Assembly: GCA_017991025.1 (NCBI GenBank) | Contig: JAGNMT010000159.1 | Span: 1-7,660 of the forward strand | From: Verrucomicrobiales bacterium | GTDB lineage: Bacteria; Verrucomicrobiota; Verrucomicrobiia; Verrucomicrobiales; DEV007 | Reading direction: 5' to 3' | Length of the DNA: 7,660 nt | Shown: positions 1 through 4,734 of the stretch, in pieces | Layout: every line of letters starts with the position of its first letter | Numbering within the stretch: the first letter of the stretch is position 1 | The notes under the pieces: generated by a model | What the model saw: the letters and a program-made list of their open reading frames with translations, nothing else | Told to the model about the DNA's origin: nothing | Database searches by the model: none | Translations under genes and position numbers: made by a program

Positions 1-305
1 ATCCAGCCCAGAACGACGAGCCCGACGAGGATCAGGACCGGCCCGACCAGCGGCAGGATCTCGCGGCGGAGAAAGCCTGAGAGCTCGGGCATGGAGGCGA
101 GACCGGCCAGGACGATGAGTGCGAGAGCAATGTAGACTAACATTCGCCCAAGGGTATAGAGCACCGCTCCGGCGAGGGCGCGGCGACGGTCATCGATCCG
201 GCGGGCGAGCACGGAGACGGCGGCCACGTTTGTCGCGAGGGGACACGGACTGACCGAGGTGACAATGCCGAGCCAGAGCGCGGTGAGCAGGGTGGCGATT
301 TCCAT
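1..305 (-). CDS. arsG: ArsG-like CcdA/DsbD-type membrane transporter, partial (C-terminus beyond left edge)
   Basis: Last visible gene of the ars operon; about 101 codons are present and the frame is open to the left edge. The N-terminus is a membrane segment carrying the motif SPCPLATN (Cys at about residue 21), a hallmark of the CcdA/DsbD-like permeases found behind ArsF. A short basic loop (LARRIDDRRR) and two further hydrophobic stretches (about residues 45-66 and 80-101) follow. Known of the family: ArsG of the arsEFG locus is linked to efflux of trivalent aromatic aminoarsenicals, while related CcdA proteins carry electrons across the membrane through paired Cys. The ATG lies 22 nt after the ArsF stop, with no in-frame upstream start and no Shine-Dalgarno. 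The second conserved Cys of CcdA proteins would lie outside the window, so transporter and electron-carrier roles cannot be separated here. Confidence 0.8.
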   Translation of the reverse strand, partial: MEIATLLTALWLGIVTSVSPCPLATNVAAVSVLARRIDDRRRALAGAVLYTLGRMLVYIALALIVLAGLASMPELSGFLRREILPLVGPVLILVGLVVLGW

Positions 306-327
306 GACCGTTTGAGAAAAGAATGGC

Positions 328-870
328 TCAGCCCGCCTCGGGAAGACGGCGGCCGATTTCCGCGGCGAGGTAGTCGATGAACTCGTCCGGCTTCGCGGTG
401 AGCGACCAGACCTCGTCCATCTTCACCCACGGCTCGACGGATTTCTCGTCTGTGGCATTCTTCTGCGCGTCGCCCGCATGTGCGTCGCCCGCATGCGCGT
501 CGCCCCGGATCACGACGGTCTTGAAGGCGAGTTCGTAGTCATCGACGAAATGAGCATTTTCCTCCTCGTCCATGTTCAGGATCTGGAAGGCGATCTGTCC
601 CTTCGCCAGCGGACCGGCGAAGCGTTCCTCGACGGCACGGCGGGTTAGCGCCTCGATCTTGAGGCAGGTCGCACAGCGTACGTCGGAGCTGAAATAGGTG
701 ACCACGACCGGCGCCTCGGGTGAGGAGGTCACCGATATGGAGCCGGTCGAGGTGGCATGGGCGGTGGCAGGTTCGGAGGAGTCACCGGTTCCGGCGATCT
801 TCCCCCAGGCCCAGTAGCCGAGACCGGCGAAGGCGAGCGCAAGCAGGAGGGTTTTTGCGATGGTTTTCAT
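328..870 (-). CDS. arsF: ArsF-like membrane-anchored CxxC protein (nitroarsenical reductase subunit family)
   Basis: A 180-residue protein from the ATG at 870. Residues 1-23 (MKTIAKTLLLALAFAGLGYW) form a signal anchor. A Ser/Thr-rich linker follows, then a thioredoxin-like domain from about residue 53 with the motif VRCATCLKIE (Cys66-x-x-Cys69), as in the ArsF family. Known: ArsF works with ArsE in reducing nitroaromatic arsenicals such as roxarsone; its exact chemistry is less clear. An insertion of GDAHA repeats (about residues 123-136) precedes the conserved EPWVKMDEVWSL region. A longer reading from 927 adds 19 polar residues before the hydrophobic core and would overlap the preceding stop by 8 nt. 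I prefer 870 because it begins with a clean signal anchor and leaves a 49-nt gap like the other gaps in this operon. Neither start has a ribosome binding site. Confidence 0.78.
   Translation of the reverse strand: MKTIAKTLLLALAFAGLGYWAWGKIAGTGDSSEPATAHATSTGSISVTSSPEAPVVVTYFSSDVRCATCLKIEALTRRAVEERFAGPLAKGQIAFQILNMDEEENAHFVDDYELAFKTVVIRGDAHAGDAHAGDAQKNATDEKSVEPWVKMDEVWSLTAKPDEFIDYLAAEIGRRLPEAG
467..506 (-). repeat. 15-bp tandem repeat inside arsF (GDAHA units)
   Basis: A 15-bp unit beginning gcgtcgcccgcat on the plus strand is repeated at 467-481 and 482-496, with a third partial copy at 497-506. It is in frame and encodes GDAHA-GDAHA-GDA on the minus strand, an acidic and His-containing loop between two secondary-structure elements of ArsF. 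Because the unit is a multiple of three, slippage would change loop length without breaking the frame. Confidence 0.85.
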
Positions 871-919
871 GGCTCTGTCGGGAATGGGATTGGGTAAATC
901 GAAGAGTGAATCGCGACGA

Positions 920-1159
920 TCAGTCATCGCCCAGCATGGCTTCGATCTCGGAAGACGGAGGAGCCTTGCCGGAGACCTTGACCTCGCCGTCGACGACGAG
1001 GGCGGGCGTGATCATGACGCCGAAGTCGGCGAAACGCATCATGTCGGTGACTTTCTCCAGTTCGTAGTCGATGCCGAGCGCGTCGGCGGCTTCGCGGGTA
1101 TTGGATTCAAGCTGGCGGCACTTGCCGCAGCCGGTGCCGAGGATCTGAATTTTCTTCAT
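920..1159 (-). CDS. Small thioredoxin-fold CxxC protein (redox-active disulfide protein 2 type; ArsE position)
   Basis: A complete 79-residue cytoplasmic protein. It starts MKKIQILGTGCGKCRQLE, with the redox pair Cys11-Gly-Lys-Cys14 after the first strand, and has the cis-proline loop ITPALVVDGEV (Pro52) before the third strand, so the whole thioredoxin fold is present in its shortest form. This family usually sits beside DUF318 permeases. Here it lies 47 nt after the permease and just before arsF, the place that ArsE holds in arsEFG loci. Likely role (inference): passing electrons to ArsF or ArsG, or handling an arsenic-thiol intermediate. A longer upstream reading in the same frame (to 1828) is antisense-like shadow within the permease gene and has no hydrophobic or conserved pattern. 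The stop overlaps a possible alternative arsF start. No Shine-Dalgarno is visible. Confidence 0.85.
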   Translation of the reverse strand: MKKIQILGTGCGKCRQLESNTREAADALGIDYELEKVTDMMRFADFGVMITPALVVDGEVKVSGKAPPSSEIEAMLGDD

Positions 1160-1206
1160 GGTTGGAGTGGGTGGATGTTGTTTGTGTAGTGGGGTGGAAA
1201 AGAGAA

Positions 1207-2511
1207 TCAGCCGGGAAAGAAGACGCCGAAGAGCCAGCCGGAGAAGGTCGCCATCACGACGACGAGCGAGACATAGGCGAAGGTCTTCTTTCCGCCGATG
1301 ATCGAGTGGATCACCAGCATGTTGGGCAGGCTGAGCGCCGGTCCAGCGAGGAGGAGAGCGAGTGCCGGACCATTGCCCATGCCGCTGCCGAGGAGTCCCT
1401 GGAGAATGGGGATTTCCGTCAGGGTGGCAAAATACATGAACGCGCCCGCGACGGAGGAAAAGGCATTCGCCCCGAGCGAGTTTCCGCCCACCGAGTTGGC
1501 GATCCAGGCCGCGGGAATGAGGCCCTCGTTGCCGGGACGCCCGAGGAGCAGGCCGGCCACGAGCACACCGCCGAGGAGAAGCGGCAGGATCATCTTCGTG
1601 TAAGCCCAGGTCTGGTCGAACCACTCGCCCGCCTCGCCGCAGCGGCCGGCCGTGAGCCAGACTAGACCAGCAATTCCGGCCAGCACGATCCAGGTGGCGT
1701 GCGATCCCGGCAGCAGGGCGACCACGGTCACACCGGCGATGACCAGCGCGAGATCCCGCCCGCGCACTCCGATCCAACGCCACAGGGCGAAAGCGAAAAC
1801 GAGGGCAAAGCCCGAGGCGAGCCACCATTTCGCAGCGTAGATCGCGGCGAAAAGCCCGCCTTCGCCCTGCGGCTCGCCCCAGTTTACGAAGACGAGGAAG
1901 CCGACCATGGAGAAAAAGAAGCTCGCCGTCTGCCAGAGCGGACGAGCCGATTCGTCGTTGGGCAGGTGCATCGCTTTCGCCGCTTTCTCCCGCTCTTCTT
2001 TGCGGAAGAGAAAGGCCATGATCAATCCGATCACCACGCTGAACACCACCGCTCCGACCGCACGCGCGATGCCGATCTCAACCCCGAGAACCTTGGCGGT
2101 GAGAATGACCGCGAGCGCGTTGATCGCCGGGCCGGAGTAGAGAAATGCAGTCGCCGGACCGAGTCCCGCGCCCATGCGGTAGATCCCCGCGAAAAGCGGC
2201 AACACAGTGCAGGAGCAGACCGCGAGAATCGCCCCGGACACCCCGCCGACCCCGTAGGCAACCGGCTTCGGTGCCTTGGGTCCGAGCCATTTCATCACTG
2301 AGCCCTGGGAAACGAAGGCAGCGATGGCACCGGCAATCCAGAAGGCCGGCAGAAGGCACAGCACCACATGCTCTCGTGCATACCATTTCGTCAACTCAAG
2401 CGCCTCGGTTACCGCCCCGTCGAATCGCGGCGTCCCGACAGGCAGAAAGTAGAATACGAGAAAGACGGCGAGCAAAGCGGCGGCGATCTTTAGTTCGCGG
2501 GAGCGGTTCAT
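1207..2511 (-). CDS. DUF318/ArsP-type (PF03773) permease of the ars operon
   Basis: A 434-residue integral membrane protein from the ATG at 2511, with about eight to ten membrane segments. The first half has the family signature AVCSCTVLPLFAGI (Cys99, Cys101, Pro105), then GAGLGPATAFLYSGPAIN. The second half has a matching segment, NGPALALLLAGPALSLPN, and a Gly/Asn-rich stretch (ANSVGGNSLGANAF), so the protein is an internal duplication with the Cys pair only in the first copy. Known: ArsP members export trivalent organoarsenicals through a Cys-containing site, but other branches of the family move Cu/Zn or are uncharacterised. Its place between arsR and the arsEFG-like genes favours arsenical efflux. 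A TTG start at 2559 would add 16 residues and overlap the arsR stop; the ATG leaves a 38-nt gap and begins with a normal MNRSRELK-plus-hydrophobic N-terminus. Confidence 0.85.
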   Translation of the reverse strand: MNRSRELKIAAALLAVFLVFYFLPVGTPRFDGAVTEALELTKWYAREHVVLCLLPAFWIAGAIAAFVSQGSVMKWLGPKAPKPVAYGVGGVSGAILAVCSCTVLPLFAGIYRMGAGLGPATAFLYSGPAINALAVILTAKVLGVEIGIARAVGAVVFSVVIGLIMAFLFRKEEREKAAKAMHLPNDESARPLWQTASFFFSMVGFLVFVNWGEPQGEGGLFAAIYAAKWWLASGFALVFAFALWRWIGVRGRDLALVIAGVTVVALLPGSHATWIVLAGIAGLVWLTAGRCGEAGEWFDQTWAYTKMILPLLLGGVLVAGLLLGRPGNEGLIPAAWIANSVGGNSLGANAFSSVAGAFMYFATLTEIPILQGLLGSGMGNGPALALLLAGPALSLPNMLVIHSIIGGKKTFAYVSLVVVMATFSGWLFGVFFPG

Positions 2512-2549
2512 GACGGAAATAGAAAAAGGAACGACAAAGGGTTTGGAAT

Positions 2550-2879
2550 TCAGGAACAACAGCCGGAATCAACGGGTTTCGTCCAGTCGGGATGATCGCC
2601 GGGAGCTTCGAGACAGTTGAGAAAGCGGATCACGCACGGCAGGGTGAGTCGGTACCAGACCTGTTGCCCGCGCTTCTCATACGCGACCACACCCGCTTCG
2701 CGGAGCACACCGAGATGACGCGAGACGGTGGACCAACCGAGGCCGGCCGTCTCCACCAGGTCGCAAACGCAACATTCTCCCTCCCCCAGCCGCCGCACCA
2801 TGGCGACGCGGGCGGGATGACCGAGGGCTTTGAAGACGTCGGCGGCAGAGGTCGGAGAGGGAGGAGCTTCAACAGGCAT
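2550..2879 (-). CDS. arsR: ArsR-family metalloid-responsive repressor
   Basis: A 109-residue winged helix-turn-helix protein of ArsR/SmtB size. ADVFKALGHPARVAMVRRLGEGE opens the domain. The recognition helix is within LGWSTVSRHLGVLREAGVV (about residues 47-65), and the wing is YEKRGQQVWYRL. Cysteines occur where arsenic-sensing members carry them: ECCVCDL (Cys36, 37, 39) at the start of the DNA-binding helices, and Cys107-Cys108 in the C-terminal GCCS. Known: trivalent arsenic binds three thiols and releases the operator. It is the first gene of the minus-strand operon and probably represses it through the dyad just upstream. The start at 2879 places the ATG directly after that dyad. An in-frame ATG at 2966 would put the operator inside the gene and add 29 unrelated residues, so it is rejected. 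No Shine-Dalgarno is present. Confidence 0.9.
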   Translation of the reverse strand: MPVEAPPSPTSAADVFKALGHPARVAMVRRLGEGECCVCDLVETAGLGWSTVSRHLGVLREAGVVAYEKRGQQVWYRLTLPCVIRFLNCLEAPGDHPDWTKPVDSGCCS

Positions 2880-2884
2880 GAAAC

Positions 2885-2913
2885 AATATTTGTCAATTTC
2901 GCGAAATAAGCAA
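2885..2913 (-). promoter_or_regulatory. Candidate promoter of the ars operon, possibly leaderless
   Basis: On the minus strand, TTGCTT (2913-2908) and AATATT (2890-2885) are separated by exactly 17 nt, an acceptable -35/-10 pair. Only 5 nt lie between the -10 and the arsR ATG, so transcription would start at or next to the ATG, giving a leaderless message. That fits the missing Shine-Dalgarno. The element lies wholly inside the dyad operator. An alternative promoter further upstream cannot be excluded. Confidence 0.4.
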
Positions 2914-2924
2914 ATATTTATTTG
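2885..2924 (-). promoter_or_regulatory. Compound dyad operator of the ars operon
   Basis: Two concentric inverted repeats share one centre (between 2901 and 2902): a perfect 12-bp palindrome ATTTCGCGAAAT at 2896-2907, flanked by perfect 8-bp arms AATATTTG (2885-2892) and CAAATATT (2911-2918). The right arm is also half of a separate 6-2-6 dyad, CAAATA-TT-TATTTG (2911-2924). The AT-rich arms and the place directly before arsR fit ArsR-family operators, which bind dimers on imperfect dyads over the promoter. Confidence 0.72.
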
Positions 2925-2966
2925 TGGGAGGTATTTTCCCGCTGTTACTTCGCCCCGGATAGCCAA

Positions 2967-3390
2967 GCGAATCGAACGGCGCCCCCCCTTCCCCGCCTTT
3001 CGGTCTCGACCGGTTCAACCCGGTTCCCCTTCCCTCCCAACCCTGTCAAATTCGTAAAAACACACTGATAACTCGGTCCCCGACGGACCGGAAAACTGGA
3101 CTTTGTCGAACACAAAAGCCGCCGCGCCGCAATTCTATACCGCGTGGTTCTAGACCATACTGCCGCTGACTACGCCGGTTTTGCTAACGGACAAGCATCG
3201 CCCCGACTCGCGAAGGGATTGCTACGCCGTAGTGAAAGTTGGAATGAGGAGGGATTCGCTATTTTCGGACCCAGGGACAGTATTTTCGAAGCCAGGGACA
3301 CGAAGCCAGGGACAGGATAATCGTTCGTTCCGGATCAGCCCCGGTGACAATGACGTTGTGTTCGCTGGCTGAGAAATACCCAGGTAAAAA
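2967..3390. other. Non-coding spacer with decayed sequence between divergent units
   Basis: About 420 bases without a convincing gene. Contents seen: a pyrimidine-rich tract near 2980-3035, a short perfect hairpin at 3074-3090 (CGGTCC, 5-nt loop, GGACCG) without a T-run, a copy of TACGCCG near 3172 and another at about 3222, and the CCAGGGACA repeat cluster at 3261-3315. Short open frames here have no recognisable motif. The stretch separates the leftward ars operon from rightward genes and looks like a resting place for small repeats. Confidence 0.6.
3261..3315. repeat. CCAGGGACA short-repeat cluster
   Basis: The nonamer CCAGGGACA occurs at 3271-3279, 3292-3300 and 3306-3314. The first two copies belong to an imperfect 20-nt direct repeat, ATTTTCG-GACCCAGGGACAG (3261-3280) and ATTTTCG-AAGCCAGGGACAC (3282-3301), with period 21. 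The third is a shortened GAAGCCAGGGACAG copy. Similar GTCCCTGGC-type intergenic repeats are, from memory, scattered in PVC-group genomes near REP-associated transposases; no transposase is visible here. Confidence 0.65.
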
Positions 3391-3391
3391 C

Positions 3392-3442
3392 ATTATCGCA
3401 TAACACTTGCATTAATTTTTATTGCAAGCATTATGCGTTAAT
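3392..3442. promoter_or_regulatory. Long inverted repeat, candidate metal-responsive (Zur-like) operator
   Basis: Arms at 3392-3411 and 3423-3442 pair at 17 of 20 positions, separated by the 11-nt AT-rich spacer TTAATTTTTAT. The core arms read CGCATAA..TTGCA and TGCAA..TTATGCG. It ends 22 nt before the start of a CobW-type gene relic. Genes of that family are commonly repressed by Zur through AT-rich dyads, so an operator is the best guess; a transcribed hairpin is the alternative. No T-run follows, so it is not a terminator. Confidence 0.55.
3407..3434 (+). promoter_or_regulatory. Candidate promoter of the CobW-type relic
   Basis: TTGCAT (3407-3412) and CATTAT (3429-3434) are separated by 16 nt and would start transcription about 24 nt before the ATG at 3465. 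Both hexamers lie inside the inverted repeat, an arrangement suited to repression. Whether it still works is unknown since the downstream gene is broken. Confidence 0.35.
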
Positions 3443-3464
3443 TTCGAGTTGATCAAAATTCCCC

Positions 3465-3829
3465 ATGGAAACTCTCTTACCATCTTTGCCACCCAAACTC
3501 CCTGTAACCGTTCTCTCCGGATTCCTCCGGGCCGGGAATGTGATCAGGATCACGAACATGAGCTTTCTCATCGCTTCACCGGTTGTCAGATCCCGCTCCC
3601 CGGTCGCTATCGAGCCCGGCAAGTTGTCGACTTTCTGGAAGCTCTTCCCGACGAAGTGGTACGGGCCAAAGCCCTCGTCAGGCTCAGCGAAGCTCCCGGA
3701 TCGCGCTGGCTCTTCGAGCGGACCGGAAGATGTCCAGTCGAAAAGCCGCTCCAGGTGAATGACCTCCGAAGAGTCTATCGAGGGCTTCATGCCGTGTTGG
3801 GGTTCCGGATGTCATGCGGGAATCACTGA
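3465..3829 (+). pseudogene. CobW/COG0523-type metallochaperone GTPase relic (internal deletion plus frame change)
   Basis: The ATG at 3465 opens a stretch ending KLPVTVLSGFLRAGN, the classic CobW/COG0523 N-terminus (normally LPVTVLSGFLGAGKTT). Right at the Walker A lysine the similarity stops, near 3538. From there a different frame, reaching the stop at 3827-3829, reads a His-rich linker (DHEHELSHRF) and then a CobW C-terminal domain: IPLPGRYRARQVVDFLEALP, then DEVVRAKALVRLSEAPGSRW and LFERTG. Family members have roughly 320-400 residues; here about 120 codons remain. So the GTPase body (Walker A lysine, metal-binding CxCC, switch regions, NKxD) was lost in one deletion of probably more than 200 codons, and the two ends are out of frame. 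Tail residues after about 3745 no longer resemble the family. Known: these proteins deliver zinc or other metals. A functional short protein is unlikely. Confidence 0.72.
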
Positions 3830-3839
3830 AGAGTAGAAT

Positions 3840-3868
3840 TTGCAAGAAAAAGACCCATACATTAGATT
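3840..3868 (+). promoter_or_regulatory. Candidate promoter of the toxin-antitoxin operon, possibly leaderless
   Basis: TTGCAA (3840-3845) and TAGATT (3863-3868) are 17 nt apart. Six nt separate the -10 from the antitoxin ATG at 3875, so the transcript would begin at about the start codon. This is the same spacing pattern as at arsR, and again no Shine-Dalgarno is present. Confidence 0.4.
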
Positions 3869-3877
3869 CGATGTATG
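3856..3877. promoter_or_regulatory. Dyad over the antitoxin start codon (autoregulatory operator candidate)
   Basis: Perfect 7-bp arms CATACAT (3856-3862) and ATGTATG (3871-3877), with an 8-nt spacer that holds the -10 hexamer; the right arm includes the antitoxin ATG. Ribbon-helix-helix antitoxins bind such short dyads and repress their own operon, so this is the likely site. Confidence 0.6.
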
Positions 3878-4120
3878 AAAACGATCACGGTGAATGTATC
3901 TGAGCCGGTCTACGACGAATTTCGAGCCTACGCTGCAAAAGTCGATCGCAAGACCTCGGAGTTGATCCGCGAGGCGATGGAGGAATACCGGCAGCAACAC
4001 ATGATGCGCCAGACGAGCTTGCGGGATCGTCGACCGACGAGCGTTGGAGGAGCGATCGAACCGATTACGAGTGAGGATGATATCCTTGGCGAAATGCTAG
4101 ATGAACCATTGGAAGGATGA
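3875..4120 (+). CDS. vapB: Ribbon-helix-helix antitoxin (VapB-type)
   Basis: An 81-residue protein. Residues 1-42 form a CopG-like ribbon-helix-helix: strand MKTITVNVSE, helix PVYDEFRAYAAKVDR, turn, helix KTSELIREAMEEYRQQH. The rest (about 43-81) is charged and loosely structured, ending in an acidic tail (TSEDDILGEMLDEPLE), the kind of segment that wraps the partner toxin and blocks its active site. Its stop overlaps the toxin start by 4 nt (ATGA), so the two are translationally coupled. The dyad spanning its own start codon suggests autoregulation. The symbol names the functional class; the DNA-binding fold is RHH rather than the AbrB type of classical VapB. Confidence 0.82.
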   Translation: MKTITVNVSEPVYDEFRAYAAKVDRKTSELIREAMEEYRQQHMMRQTSLRDRRPTSVGGAIEPITSEDDILGEMLDEPLEG

Positions 4121-4551
4121 CCTACGGCCTCGATACCGATTTTCTGGTGGCGTGCGAGATTGTAGATCACCCCTTCCACCGGTCAGCCGATGCGCTTCTG
4201 CAAAAGCTACTGGCGGACGAGCACGATTTTGCGATTGCTCCGCAAACCTTGGCCGAGTTCATCCACATCGTAACCGATCCGAAGAGAATGCCGGTTCCAC
4301 TGGTCGTAACGGATGCCATTTCGCGCGCCGAGCAGTGGTGGCAAGCAGCCGAAGTCGTACGCGTCTATCCCGACGGGAATTCCGTTTCTGATTTCTTCGT
4401 CTGGCTCCGCCAATATCAACTGGGAAGGAAGCGGTTGCTGGATACCATGCTCGCCGTTTCTTTTCGAAACGCAAAGGTGACAAGGATTATTACGAACAAT
4501 GCGAAGGACTTTGAGGTCTTGGGGGCTCTTGAGATCGTGAGGTTTGGGTGA
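4117..4551 (+). CDS. vapC: PIN-domain ribonuclease toxin (VapC-type)
   Basis: A 144-residue PIN domain protein of normal VapC size. The acidic metal-binding residues are where the family has them: Asp6 in YGLDTDFLV, Glu47 in TLAEFIH, Asp109 in RLLDTMLAV, and Asp131 in IITNNAKDFEVL (the usual TxNxxDF). Known: VapC toxins cut tRNA or rRNA and stop translation when the labile antitoxin is lost. GGAAGG directly touches the ATG, too close to serve as a normal ribosome binding site, so re-initiation after the antitoxin (ATGA overlap) is the likely route. All catalytic positions are intact, so the toxin should be active. The downstream 183 nt to the sigma gene show no clear terminator or promoter. 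Confidence 0.85.
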   Translation: MTYGLDTDFLVACEIVDHPFHRSADALLQKLLADEHDFAIAPQTLAEFIHIVTDPKRMPVPLVVTDAISRAEQWWQAAEVVRVYPDGNSVSDFFVWLRQYQLGRKRLLDTMLAVSFRNAKVTRIITNNAKDFEVLGALEIVRFG

Positions 4552-4734
4552 GTTCGTGATCCAGAACGTGGCATTTTTTGACTCCGGTCCGGTCGTAAAC
4601 TCCAGGCTCTTGCGATGATATTGGCTGCGCTGCATTGATCCCGGAATGAAACATCGAACCGAAAACCATCTCCTCAAAAATATTTCAGCGAATTCCGTAA
4701 GAATCCGGATAGTGCGGTTGTCTTTGGCGTCTCG

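Noticed and set aside
871..927. arsF start at 927 overlapping the upstream stop
   Set aside because: Not excluded, but it adds a polar segment before the signal anchor and lacks a ribosome site; the 870 start fits the gap sizes in this operon.
1160..1828. Upstream extension of the 79-residue CxxC protein to 1828
   Set aside because: The extension overlaps the permease on the same strand in another frame, is Arg-rich and has no family pattern; the ATG at 1159 gives a full thioredoxin fold.
1162..2301. Long plus-strand open frames (for example 1162-1665 and 1699-2301) across the permease gene
   Set aside because: They are antisense to a clearly coded membrane protein in G+C-rich DNA, are low-complexity and highly charged, and show no motif.
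2880..2966. arsR start at 2966
   Set aside because: It would place the operator and promoter inside the coding region and add 29 residues absent from the family.
3074..3090. Hairpin CGGTCC/GGACCG as a terminator
   Set aside because: The stem is only 6 bp and no T-run follows on either strand.
3261..3315. CCAGGGACA repeats as a CRISPR array
   Set aside because: Units are too short and spacing is irregular (21 and 14 nt), with no true spacers and no cas genes.
3431..3790. 119-residue minus-strand open frame as a gene
   Set aside because: It is antisense to the CobW-type relic; the plus-strand frames carry the family similarity.
4548..4580. Possible terminator after the PIN toxin (T-run near 4574)
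   Set aside because: Only a 4-bp stem with an 8-nt loop precedes the T-run, and it is separated from it by several bases.
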